Shown here piece after piece: positions 27,650 to 36,498 of a DNA stretch of 64,000 nt; within the stretch, counting starts at the first letter, position 1; the number at the start of each line of letters is the position of its first letter. A program made the position numbers and the translations under genes. The notes beneath the pieces are model-generated. The model was not told the origin of the DNA, ran no database searches, and was given only the letters and a program-made list of their open reading frames with translations. The stretch comes from an uncultured Muribaculum sp. (GTDB lineage: Bacteria; Bacteroidota; Bacteroidia; Bacteroidales; Muribaculaceae), in assembly GCA_910578835.1 (NCBI GenBank), contig CAJTSK010000005.1, forward strand, positions 1 through 64,000, written 5' to 3'.

Positions 27650-30643
27650 ATGATTTTATCTTACCCTTCACCGAGTGAGAACACCTCTCACACATCATGC
27701 AAATTTACGGAAAATCACATTCCCGCACAAATCGCAACCTCATTACGGAGATTATTATCCCTGATTCTGGTAATGACGGTGACACTTGTAGCGTATGCCG
27801 ACAACAACCAGTTAAGATTGACCGGACGCGTAAAGGAATCGCTTGGCAAAACCGACCTTACCAATGCCTTCGTAGTGCGCTACGACCAAAAAGGCGAAGT
27901 GATTGATTCCATCCAGACAAACATGGGCGGCCGTTATGTCGATGGAGAAGTCATACCCATGTCTTACTTCTCTTTTCCCGTAGAACGCAAAGACTCGACC
28001 TATATCTTTGACATAGTATGCGAGGGCTACACCACCCAGACTATCACTTACGACCTTGAAAATATCGGGAAAAGAGAGTCGTATCGGGAAATTCCGGTAA
28101 TATTCATGCAGCGGGCACCGAGACAACTGAAAGAGGTGACCGTGACCGCATCCAAAGTCAAGTTTTACCACAAAGGCGATACTGTTGTGTTCAACGCCGA
28201 CGCCTTTCAGCTTGCTGAAGGCTCCATGCTTGACGCACTCGTGTCTCAGCTTCCCGGAGTCGAGCTCAATGACAACGGGCAAATCAAGATTAACGGAAAG
28301 TTTGTAGAGTCCCTGCTGCTCAACGGTAAAGAATTTCTTGACGGCAACAATCAGCTTATGCTTGAAAATATAGCCGCCTACACGGTAAAAAACATTCAGG
28401 TATACGACGGGCAGACAGAAAAAGAAAAATGGCTGGATGATCCTACAGGCGGAAAGCACCTTACCATGGATGTGCAGCTAAAGCGCGAATACAATATCGG
28501 ATGGATGATAAATGCCCAAGGCGGATATGGCACCGACGACCGATACATGGGCAGAGTGTTTGCATCATGGTTCAACCCCACCACACGCGTCACTTTGCTT
28601 GGAAATGTCAATAACCTCAACGACACCCGTAAGCCGGGCAAGAGCGATACATGGACTCCCGACATGATGCCCTCAGGCACAAGAGAATACCGTATGGCAT
28701 CATTGAATTACAACTATGAAAATCCTAATGAAACAAAAAGAATAAACGGAAGCGTGACATTTGAGCAGACCTCATCCAATGACTATACAACAACTGCCCG
28801 TACCAACTTCTTTCAAAACGGAGACACTTACGACAATTTGTTTGACCACAACAGGCAGCGTATCACCAAGGTGGAGACCGTACACAGCGGTTGGGTAAGA
28901 AACGACAACATAACGGCAGGCGGATATCTGTCAGGAAAATACCGGAAAGTAGACAGCAACGGTGCTTCCGTATCGGCGACATTCGATACAGAGCAGCAGG
29001 AAATCACGATGAACGCGATTGAAGCGATATATACTGCAGGAACACCTGAGCAGCTCGATGCTATAATCAATCGTTCAATCACCAAGAGCGACGGCTCTAA
29101 CCGGCAGATAGATTTACGTGTATGCCCCACTTTAGGTTGGCGAATACCCGGCACAAGCGACCGATTGAATATCGAGACATATTTCCGCTACGACGACTCA
29201 AAGGAAGAATTGTGGCGCGACTATACAGTCAATTTCGGTGACAACCCTACACCTACCGACAGACTCAGGCAATATTTTGACAACTCCCCTAACCGTCTCA
29301 TCACTTCGGTAAACAACATAACTTATTATGTTAGAGTTAATGGCTGGAATCTCGGTGTCAATTACGAATACAGGTTCTCCAACCGTGACAAGGACTCTTA
29401 TATGTATGCACTCGACCGCCTCTCCGACATGGGTATCTACGGCACACTCCCGTCAGGCTACCTGACGGCGTTTGACCCGTCAAACAGCTATACATCGCGC
29501 ACAATTGAAAATACCCATTCGATGCAACTGACGCTCACACGACGTTTCAGCTTTAGCAATAAAAACAGTATAGGCATACGACTGACACCTAATTTCTCTT
29601 TGAAGCATATTCACTTCGACTACTGGCGCGACGGTCGCAACCAGCTTGTAAAGCGCACCAACTTTCTTACAAGCATAGGCAAATACTCGGCATACTTATA
29701 CGCCGATCTCGGTGTCAGCGGAGAAGGCAGGTCAACTCACGTTTGCCACTCCCTGGAATATAGTATCACCATGGATCCAAAGACACCCGATCCGGTAGAT
29801 ATGGTAGAGGCGGTCAATGATTCCGACCCGCTCAACATCACAGAAGGCAATCCCGGTCTAAAGCCGCAAAATGTAATCAACCAGTCGATTGAATGGAGTT
29901 TCCGCCCTAAAATGGAACGACATAAATTATCCAACTCGTTACGTCTTGAATACTCTATCACCAACAATGCGCTTACTCGCGGCTATATTTACAATACATC
30001 TACAGGTGTGCGCCGTATAATGACTTATAATGTTGACGGAAACAATTCGGCAGGAGTCAGCAATACATTCCGTCTCCAGTTTGGCAACAGCGACCAATTT
30101 ACAATCGCCTCAATCACCGATGCCTCGATAAGCCGTTATGCCGACATGATAGGCACAGATACCGCTCCGGTCAAGTATACTGCAAAAAATAGCGTATTCG
30201 GTGAAAAACTTGATCTGTCATGGCAATTCAGCAAACAGAATATTACACTGCGCGGTTCGGTAAACAACCGTCATACCACCTCTGACCGCACTGACTTTTC
30301 TAATATAAATGCCTTACATTTCAGCTACGGCATAATAGGTCAGTTTAATCTCCCCGCCGGATTTGGTATCAGTACCGACTTTACCATGTATTCGCGACGC
30401 GGATACGGCGTTAAAGAGCTTGACACGACCGATGCCATCTGGAACATGCGCGTCTCCTATAAAAATCCCAAACTCAAACAATGGGTGTTTATGCTTGACG
30501 GATTTGACATGCTTCATCAGCTGTCCAACGTGAACTACGCCGTAAATGCAGCCGGGCGCACTGTCAGCTATACCAACGCACTGCCCCGCTACATACTATT
30601 CTCAGTACAGTACCGGCTCAACATACAGCCAAAGAAACGATAA
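27650..30643 (+). CDS. Outer-membrane TonB-dependent-receptor-like protein
   Basis: 997 residues. The N-terminus has a long polar stretch and then a hydrophobic signal core (about 34-50, ending AYADN). A carboxypeptidase-like beta domain (about 55-145) comes next, followed by a plug-like region (about 158-265, with LDALVSQLPGVELNDNG and the LLLNGKEF strand). A large beta-barrel ends in VQYRLNIQPKKR. The plug shows the SusC/TonB-receptor pattern, but there is no SusD gene beside it. The start may be further in, but any later ATG would damage the signal core. Ligand unknown. Confidence 0.75.
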   Translation: MILSYPSPSENTSHTSCKFTENHIPAQIATSLRRLLSLILVMTVTLVAYADNNQLRLTGRVKESLGKTDLTNAFVVRYDQKGEVIDSIQTNMGGRYVDGEVIPMSYFSFPVERKDSTYIFDIVCEGYTTQTITYDLENIGKRESYREIPVIFMQRAPRQLKEVTVTASKVKFYHKGDTVVFNADAFQLAEGSMLDALVSQLPGVELNDNGQIKINGKFVESLLLNGKEFLDGNNQLMLENIAAYTVKNIQVYDGQTEKEKWLDDPTGGKHLTMDVQLKREYNIGWMINAQGGYGTDDRYMGRVFASWFNPTTRVTLLGNVNNLNDTRKPGKSDTWTPDMMPSGTREYRMASLNYNYENPNETKRINGSVTFEQTSSNDYTTTARTNFFQNGDTYDNLFDHNRQRITKVETVHSGWVRNDNITAGGYLSGKYRKVDSNGASVSATFDTEQQEITMNAIEAIYTAGTPEQLDAIINRSITKSDGSNRQIDLRVCPTLGWRIPGTSDRLNIETYFRYDDSKEELWRDYTVNFGDNPTPTDRLRQYFDNSPNRLITSVNNITYYVRVNGWNLGVNYEYRFSNRDKDSYMYALDRLSDMGIYGTLPSGYLTAFDPSNSYTSRTIENTHSMQLTLTRRFSFSNKNSIGIRLTPNFSLKHIHFDYWRDGRNQLVKRTNFLTSIGKYSAYLYADLGVSGEGRSTHVCHSLEYSITMDPKTPDPVDMVEAVNDSDPLNITEGNPGLKPQNVINQSIEWSFRPKMERHKLSNSLRLEYSITNNALTRGYIYNTSTGVRRIMTYNVDGNNSAGVSNTFRLQFGNSDQFTIASITDASISRYADMIGTDTAPVKYTAKNSVFGEKLDLSWQFSKQNITLRGSVNNRHTTSDRTDFSNINALHFSYGIIGQFNLPAGFGISTDFTMYSRRGYGVKELDTTDAIWNMRVSYKNPKLKQWVFMLDGFDMLHQLSNVNYAVNAAGRTVSYTNALPRYILFSVQYRLNIQPKKR

Positions 30644-30689
30644 TCATGTGAATTTTCAAGCCTTAGAGTCTAATACCGGAATATATATC

Positions 30690-30720
30690 AGCCGGGGCGG
30701 AATTTGTGTCCGCTCCGGCT
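30690..30720 (+). terminator. Terminator after the receptor gene
   Basis: Stem AGCCGGGGCGGA with TCCGCTCCGGCT (one mismatch or wobble), followed on the plus strand by GTTTACTATTTC. It lies between two converging genes. Confidence 0.65.
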
Positions 30721-30751
30721 GTTTACTATTTCTCAGGCAACAATATACGCG

Positions 30752-31534
30752 TTACTTATTTTCAATCGGATGTTCGTTGCGGACTACATATTCTTTCACT
30801 TTCTGGAAGAGGTCGGTCGCAAATACGAAGTGGCTTAGAGCCTCGTTAGTGGTCTGGTAAATCAAATCCTTGTTACCTACCCATTCGCGATGCCCTTTAT
30901 TGATGAAAATGATGTTTTCGCCTATGCCGAGCACAGAGTTCATGTCATGAGTGTTTATGACCGTAGTCATCTGATATTCGTGGGTGATGTCGCTCAACAG
31001 CTCATCGATAAGTATCGATGTCTTCGGGTCAAGACCGGAGTTTGGCTCATCACAAAACAGATATTTCGGATTGAGCGCGATAGCACGCGCGATAGCCACA
31101 CGCTTCTGCATACCGCCCGATATTTCACTCGGATACTTGTTGTCGGCGCCCTTCAGCCCTACCCTTTCAAGACAGAACTGCGCCCTATCACGGCGTTCAG
31201 CCCACGACATCTTGGTGTACATCATCAATGGAAATTCCACGTTGCCGAGCACGGTCTCAGAGTCAAACAGGGCCGAGCCTTGAAACAGCATGCCTATTTC
31301 GGTGCGCAGATGCTGCACTTCTTCACGGTTCATCGCGAGAAGATTGCGCCCGTCATACAGAATCTGCCCCGACTCAGGACGCACAAGCCCCACCAGCGAC
31401 TTCATCATCACGGTCTTTCCCGAGCCTGACTGACCGATTATAAGATTGGTCTTTCCGGTCTCAAATGTCGCGCTCACACCCTTGAGCACCTTAACCCCGT
31501 CAAATGACTTCTCAATATCCTTAACTTCAATCAT
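30752..31534 (-). CDS. mlaF: ABC transporter ATPase of the Mla (phospholipid) type
   Basis: 260 residues. Walker A is GQSGSGKT (34-41); the signature is ISGGMQKRVAIARAIA; Walker B is YLFCDEPNSGLDP. The NSGLDP form and the KTSILIDELL helix are typical of MlaF/Ttg2A. With MlaE it would power lipid movement between the inner and outer membranes. Start overlaps the mlaE stop (ATGA). Confidence 0.88.
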   Translation of the reverse strand: MIEVKDIEKSFDGVKVLKGVSATFETGKTNLIIGQSGSGKTVMMKSLVGLVRPESGQILYDGRNLLAMNREEVQHLRTEIGMLFQGSALFDSETVLGNVEFPLMMYTKMSWAERRDRAQFCLERVGLKGADNKYPSEISGGMQKRVAIARAIALNPKYLFCDEPNSGLDPKTSILIDELLSDITHEYQMTTVINTHDMNSVLGIGENIIFINKGHREWVGNKDLIYQTTNEALSHFVFATDLFQKVKEYVVRNEHPIENK

Positions 31535-32280
31535 TGCATCAGGAGTTTAGTTAATATCACGTCAAAAAGGAGTATAAGTATCGAGCTTGCCACAACGGCA
31601 TTGGTCGACGCCTTACCCACATCAAGCGCACCACCCTTCACGTAGTATCCGTAATATGACGCCACAGAAGTAATGATGACCGAAAACACTATCGCCTTTA
31701 TTATCGTGTACCATACGTACCACTCGATAAACATGGTCTGGATACCGTATATGTAGCGCGACACCGGAATCATGTCGGTAAACGCCGCGATAATCCAGCC
31801 GCCAAATAGACCCGTGGCAATCGAGAAAATCACAAGCACAGGGATAAACACCATGAAGGCAAGTATCTTTGGCAACACAAGGAACTGAGCCGAGTTGATA
31901 CCCATAATCTCCAATGCATCAATCTGTTCTGTCACACGCATCGTGCCTATTTCCGAAGCGATATTAGAACCGACCTTTCCGGAGAGTATAAGACACAATA
32001 CAGCCGAGCTGAATTCAAGCAAAAGGATATCACGCGTGGCAAGACCTGTCGAGTAAGCGGGCATAATCGGCGAAGTCATGTTAAGCTGCATCTGTATACA
32101 TATCACCGCGCCTATAAAAATCGAGATAACGATTGTGAGCGGTATCGAGTCGATGCCAAGCTTTCCGATTTCCTGCACGAATTTACGCCCGAAGACGCGC
32201 CATTTCTGCGGGAGCGAAAACACCCGGTGCATAAATATGCAGTAGTTGCCGAAGGTTTCTAAAGATGATTTGACAAACAT
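31531..32280 (-). CDS. mlaE: ABC transporter permease of the Mla (MlaE) family
   Basis: 249 residues from the ATG at 32280 (MFVKSSLETFGNY). A longer in-frame ORF reaches 32361, but a TAACTTTG promoter box lies between the two starts. The family motif GSNIASEIGTMRVTEQIDALEIMGI is intact, with five to six membrane segments. Coupled to mlaF. No MCE-domain protein (MlaD) gene is adjacent. Confidence 0.9.
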   Translation of the reverse strand: MFVKSSLETFGNYCIFMHRVFSLPQKWRVFGRKFVQEIGKLGIDSIPLTIVISIFIGAVICIQMQLNMTSPIMPAYSTGLATRDILLLEFSSAVLCLILSGKVGSNIASEIGTMRVTEQIDALEIMGINSAQFLVLPKILAFMVFIPVLVIFSIATGLFGGWIIAAFTDMIPVSRYIYGIQTMFIEWYVWYTIIKAIVFSVIITSVASYYGYYVKGGALDVGKASTNAVVASSILILLFDVILTKLLMQ

Positions 32281-32304
32281 AAGTATATAACGTCTATATC
32301 GCTG

Positions 32305-32312
32305 CAAAGTTA
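32305..32312 (-). promoter_or_regulatory. Promoter -7 box for mlaE-mlaF
   Basis: Minus strand TAACTTTG, 24 bases upstream of the ATG at 32280. It fixes the start choice for mlaE. Confidence 0.6.
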
Positions 32313-32385
32313 AGGATTTTTCTTGTGTTGTAATGGATTTTTTATTTACTTTGTGTGTCATAAAACTCTTAAACCATAGTCGAAA

Positions 32386-33024
32386 ATGCTTGTAATTGGT
32401 ATCGCCGGAGGAACTGGTTCCGGTAAGACAACCGTAGTCAACAAGATTATCAACAGTCTGCCCGCAGGCGAGGTGGCTGTAATACCACAGGATTCCTACT
32501 ACAAGGACTCAAGCCATATCGCGCCCGAACTGCGCTGCAACATCAACTTTGACGAGCCGGCCGCAATCGAATGGTCGCTTCTGGAAAAGCATCTTGACGC
32601 CCTTCGCCGCGGCGAGGCTATCGAGATGCCCACTTACAGCTATCTGACATGCACTCGCCAGAAAGAGACGGTGCATATAGAGCCGCGTGATGTTGTGATA
32701 GTGGAAGGCATACTTGTGCTGACACAGCCGGAGCTGCGCGACGCGATGGACATAAAAGTATTTGTCGACGCCGATGCCGACGACCGCCTCATACGCGTAA
32801 TTGCCCGTGACTGCATCGAGCGAGGAAGGACTCCGCAGATGGTAATTGACCGATACGAAGGTGTGCTCAAACCTATGCACCTTCAATACATCGAGCCGTC
32901 GAAACGTCATGCCGACCTCATCATCCCGCAGGGAGGCAACAACACCGTGGCTGTCAACCTTCTCACCGACTATATCGCAAGCCGCCTGAACTTGGCAGGC
33001 AAATGGCTGCCCCTAATCAAATGA
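32386..33024 (+). CDS. udk: Uridine kinase
   Basis: 212 residues. P-loop GGTGSGKTT (8-16), PQDSYYKD, and the VEGILVL strand of the uridine kinase family are present. It phosphorylates uridine and cytidine to the monophosphates. It is divergent from mlaEF and followed seven bases later by lptB. Complements the uridine-phosphorylase-like gene at 4.5 kb. Confidence 0.94.
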   Translation: MLVIGIAGGTGSGKTTVVNKIINSLPAGEVAVIPQDSYYKDSSHIAPELRCNINFDEPAAIEWSLLEKHLDALRRGEAIEMPTYSYLTCTRQKETVHIEPRDVVIVEGILVLTQPELRDAMDIKVFVDADADDRLIRVIARDCIERGRTPQMVIDRYEGVLKPMHLQYIEPSKRHADLIIPQGGNNTVAVNLLTDYIASRLNLAGKWLPLIK

Positions 33025-33031
33025 TTCACTT

Positions 33032-33898
33032 ATGAACGAAACCACCCTGAACAACAACCCGGCAGAACAGCCGACTGAAACCATTGACTCGACAATTACA
33101 CCCGCGCCTTCATCCTCTTCCGACCCCGATGCCGGAAAGACCCTGTATGAAGGCAACATGGTATTGCGTACAGAAAACCTGGTAAAGAAATATGGCAAGC
33201 GTACGGTGGCAAACCATGTGTCAATCAATGTGACCCAGGGAGAGATTGTAGGTCTACTCGGTCCTAATGGAGCCGGAAAGACCACGACATTCTACATGAC
33301 CGTAGGGCTTATCACCCCAAATGAGGGCGAGATTTATCTCAACGACCTCAACATCACGAAATATCCCGTGTACAAGCGCGCGCAAAACGGCATCGGCTAT
33401 CTTGCCCAGGAACCGTCGGTATTCCGCAAGCTGAGCGTGGAAAACAATATCAGGGCGGTATTGGAAATGACCAATACATCTAAGGAATATCAGCAGGAAA
33501 AGCTCGAAAGCCTGATTTCGGAGTTCCGACTGCAAAAGGTGCGCAAAAATCTCGGTGACCAGCTGTCGGGTGGCGAACGCCGACGCACAGAGATAGCGCG
33601 CTGTCTTGCCATCAATCCTAAATTCATCATGCTCGACGAGCCGTTTGCGGGAGTCGACCCTATCGCGGTGGAAGATATCCAGTCGGTCGTATATCACCTG
33701 AAGGAAAAAAACATAGGTATCCTCATCACCGACCACAACGCACAGGAGACCCTGCGTATCACTGACCGCGCCTATCTGCTGTTTGAAGGCAAGATACTAT
33801 TTCACGGCACCTCCGAGGAACTTGCCGAAAATCCGACAGTGCGTGAAAAGTACCTTGGTCGCGACTTTATGTTCTATCGCAAGAAGTTTGACGATTAA
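33032..33898 (+). CDS. lptB: LptB, ATPase of the lipopolysaccharide export transporter
   Basis: 288 residues. Walker A is GPNGAGKT (77-84), the signature is [16 protein letters not shown], Walker B is [13 protein letters not shown] and the switch is [11 protein letters not shown], all diagnostic of LptB. It drives LptFG to extract LPS from the inner membrane; an LptF/LptG gene starts at the far end of the window. The first 42 residues are an extra Thr/Pro/Ser/acidic tail not found in typical LptB. A second ATG at 33158 would give the ordinary length. The 3' end overlaps the converging CPBP gene by 32 bases. Confidence 0.92.
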   Translation: MNETTLNNNPAEQPTETIDSTITPAPSSSSDPDAGKTLYEGNMVLRTENLVKKYGKRTVANHVSINVTQGEIVGLLGPNGAGKTTTFYMTVGLITPNEGEIYLNDLNITKYPVYKRAQNGIGYLAQEPSVFRKLSVENNIRAVLEMTNTSKEYQQEKLESLISEFRLQKVRKNLGDQLSGGERRRTEIARCLAINPKFIMLDEPFAGVDPIAVEDIQSVVYHLKEKNIGILITDHNAQETLRITDRAYLLFEGKILFHGTSEELAENPTVREKYLGRDFMFYRKKFDD

Positions 33899-34724
33899 TC
33901 CAGTAAATCATTGCTACCGTGGCGAGAGCACTTGCCACGGCTATTGTCACGTCTATGGCTGAAGAGCCGGTGGCAAATGTGTTGGCATCAGCCGAGACAG
34001 CACCACGGCTTATAAGCCAGTAATTAATCACCACAAGTGAATTGTTGAGCGCGTGGGCAAACACCGATGCCCATATCGAACCCGACCACAACACAAGATA
34101 ACCGAAAAACGCACCCATCAGCAGACGCGGCACAAACCCGAAAAACTGCAGATGGACGGCACTGAATATAAATGCCGTAGCCCATATCGCCGCATGACGG
34201 TTGCGCATGACAAACGCAAACAGTGGCTGCAGACCGCCGCGGAAAAACAACTCTTCGGCAAATCCCGTAAGCACACCCATTATAAGCACCGACAACACAA
34301 GGTCGCCTATGGAAGAGCCTTGCATTATACCCTCGACAGTAGCCTTTGCCGAATCCTCACTGTTGCGCAACATGCTTTCCAGCTGCGCCCAAGGAAGATG
34401 AATCGACTCGTTCCAGGCAACAATATTGTTCATCACCGGAATAGACACCAAAGCAGCAAGCGTAATCATGGCTATCAGCCTCACACTCACTTTACGGTCA
34501 ATGCCGATTACACGCAACGGTTTCACCGACACTATCGCCATGGTAAGCAGTACCGGGAGGATGAAAACAAATATGTCTTGAAGCACAATCGCACAACGCA
34601 GCCTCCCGACGCTTTCAACCCCGATAAGGTTAATCAACAACGAGCCTACAGCCGTGGAAAAAATCCACCAGCACACAAACATGAGCAGACTTTTACCGGG
34701 AGTCACCCGCAATGCCTTTTCCAT
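33867..34724 (-). CDS. CPBP-family intramembrane metalloprotease
   Basis: 285 residues with about eight hydrophobic segments. The motifs are EELFFRG (157-163, the two catalytic Glu), FSAVHL with H191 and FAHALNN with H224, the standard zinc set of the CPBP/Abi family. Roles in the family include processing of peptides and membrane proteins; the target here is unknown. Converges with lptB and overlaps its last 32 bases. Confidence 0.88.
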   Translation of the reverse strand: MEKALRVTPGKSLLMFVCWWIFSTAVGSLLINLIGVESVGRLRCAIVLQDIFVFILPVLLTMAIVSVKPLRVIGIDRKVSVRLIAMITLAALVSIPVMNNIVAWNESIHLPWAQLESMLRNSEDSAKATVEGIMQGSSIGDLVLSVLIMGVLTGFAEELFFRGGLQPLFAFVMRNRHAAIWATAFIFSAVHLQFFGFVPRLLMGAFFGYLVLWSGSIWASVFAHALNNSLVVINYWLISRGAVSADANTFATGSSAIDVTIAVASALATVAMIYWINRQTSCDRT

Positions 34725-34734
34725 AAGCTAAAAA

Positions 34735-34790
34735 ACAAATGACGGAGACAGGACAAGGGGGCAATCACGCTCCCCTTCTCACCTGTCTCC
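34735..34790 (-). terminator. Terminator after trpB2
   Basis: Nine-pair outer stem GGAGACAGG/CCTGTCTCC plus an inner AGGGG/CCCCT pairing. On the minus strand it is followed by GTCATTTGTTTTTTAG, a clear T-run. Confidence 0.75.
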
Positions 34791-34804
34791 ATAAAAAGTT
34801 AAAT

Positions 34805-36166
34805 TCAAATGATTTTATCAAGCGTGTCGGTATTAGCCTTTACATCCTCCTCGGTGACAAAATAGTTCTGGAGGTCGCCCGATATATAAGAGTCGTAAGC
34901 AGCCATGTCAATCAGTCCGTGACCTGAGAGGTTAAACAGTATCACAGGCGACGTACCCTCCTCCTTGGCTCTCTTAGCCTCGCGGATTGCAGTGGCAATG
35001 GCGTGAGAACTTTCCGGAGCCGGGATAATACCCTCTGACTGAGCGAAGAGTGTAGCTGCGGCAAATGTTTCAAGCTGAGGGATGTCGACCGCCTCGATGA
35101 AGCCGTCGCTCTTAAGCTGGCTGACAACCGCGCCCGCCCCATGATAACGCAGACCGCCGGCATGGATATTTGCAGGTGAAAAGTTATGTCCGAGTGTGTA
35201 CATGGGAATCAAGGGAGTGTAACCCGCCTCGTCACCGAAATCATATTGCAGTACACCGTGGGTAAGTTTAGGACATGAAGCCGGCTCGGCAGCGATAAAG
35301 CGGGTGTTGCGCTCGCCGGTGAAATTATGACGGATAAACGGGAATGTGATACCCGAAAAATTACTTCCGCCACCAAAACAGCCTATTACCACATCAGGAT
35401 ATTCGCCTGCCATCTCCATCTGCTTCTCCGCTTCAAGACCGATTACCGTCTGGTGAAGAGCCACATGGTTAAGCACCGACCCGAGAGTGTATTTACAATT
35501 GGGGGTAGACTGCGCAAGCTCCACCGCCTCAGATATAGCAGTACCGAGAGAGCCTTGATAATGAGGATTTTCGGTGATTATCTTGCGTCCTGCCTTGGTC
35601 GACATACTCGGAGAGGCAATCACCTCCGCACCATAGGTCTGCATGATTGAGCGGCGGTAAGGCTTCTGATGGTAAGACACCTTCACCATGTAGACAGCCA
35701 GCTCAAGCCCGAAATGGCGAGCGGCAAGCGAAAGCGCCGCGCCCCACTGTCCGGCACCCGTCTCGGTAGTGATGTTGGTGACACCCTGCTTCTTTGCGTA
35801 ATAAGCCTGAGGTATCGCCGAGTTAAGCTTATGTGAGCCGACAGGGCTTACACTCTCATTCTTAAAATAGATGTGAGCCGTGGTGTCGAGCGCCTTTTCA
35901 AGACCGCGTGCACGCACAAGCGGCGTAGGACGCCATATACGGTACATCTCCCTCACCTCATCAGGAATTTCTATCCACTTGTCGGTGTCGTTAAACTCCT
36001 GTCGCGACGCTTCCTCGGTAAAAAGCGGAAACAAATCCTCCGCTTTAAGAGGCTGCCTTGTCACCGGATGAAGCAATGGGCGCGGCTTGTTGGGCATATC
36101 TGCCAGCACATTGTACCATGCCTCGGGAATGTCTCTTTCCTGTAAGATAAATTTCTTTGAGTCCAT
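34805..36166 (-). CDS. trpB: Tryptophan synthase beta-like protein, TrpB2 type
   Basis: 453 residues, longer than the TrpA-partnered TrpB1 (about 400) and matching the TrpB2 class. The PLP lysine is K113 in GSHKLNSA. The TETGAGQWGAA and GGGSNFSG phosphate-binding loops are intact. TrpB2 makes tryptophan from indole and serine, or acts in indole salvage, without TrpA. There is no trp operon around it. It lies 28 bases behind the PG0541-like gene of the efflux operon and ends at a strong terminator. Confidence 0.9.
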   Translation of the reverse strand: MDSKKFILQERDIPEAWYNVLADMPNKPRPLLHPVTRQPLKAEDLFPLFTEEASRQEFNDTDKWIEIPDEVREMYRIWRPTPLVRARGLEKALDTTAHIYFKNESVSPVGSHKLNSAIPQAYYAKKQGVTNITTETGAGQWGAALSLAARHFGLELAVYMVKVSYHQKPYRRSIMQTYGAEVIASPSMSTKAGRKIITENPHYQGSLGTAISEAVELAQSTPNCKYTLGSVLNHVALHQTVIGLEAEKQMEMAGEYPDVVIGCFGGGSNFSGITFPFIRHNFTGERNTRFIAAEPASCPKLTHGVLQYDFGDEAGYTPLIPMYTLGHNFSPANIHAGGLRYHGAGAVVSQLKSDGFIEAVDIPQLETFAAATLFAQSEGIIPAPESSHAIATAIREAKRAKEEGTSPVILFNLSGHGLIDMAAYDSYISGDLQNYFVTEEDVKANTDTLDKII

Positions 36167-36194
36167 AATAGTAAAAAAACAGAAATAAATATTG

Positions 36195-36488
36195 TCAAAT
36201 GGTCCTGTCGATACGCCATGTAAAAGCCCTCAGACCGAGCTTGGGCGTCTCCAAATCCCATTCATGCAACTTATTCAACACCGTGTCAACACGCGAATCC
36301 TCGACAATCGTGATTATCGCCGAGGCGAGCGAAGGCCAGGCGTGGGAGCCGAAATGCGGCTCCCCGTCGTTAGTGCCTCTGCCCTGGACTTCCCTCCAGG
36401 AGGTGAACCCCCTGCAGTTATTCCGTTGGAGCATATCTATTATACGTTCGTAATATGCCTGGTCAAATGTTATCAATATCGCTTGCAT
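36195..36488 (-). CDS. PG0541-family transporter-associated protein
   Basis: 97 residues. It resembles the PII-like small proteins (PG0541 type) that in Bacteroidota sit directly after RND pump genes. It opens with a MQAILITFDQAYYERI strand and helix and has a later AIITIVEDSRVDTVLNKL segment, in line with a ferredoxin-like PII fold. It may sense a ligand for the pump; this is inference. Ten bases follow the pump gene stop. Confidence 0.75.
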   Translation of the reverse strand: MQAILITFDQAYYERIIDMLQRNNCRGFTSWREVQGRGTNDGEPHFGSHAWPSLASAIITIVEDSRVDTVLNKLHEWDLETPKLGLRAFTWRIDRTI

Positions 36489-36498
36489 GAGCTAAATT

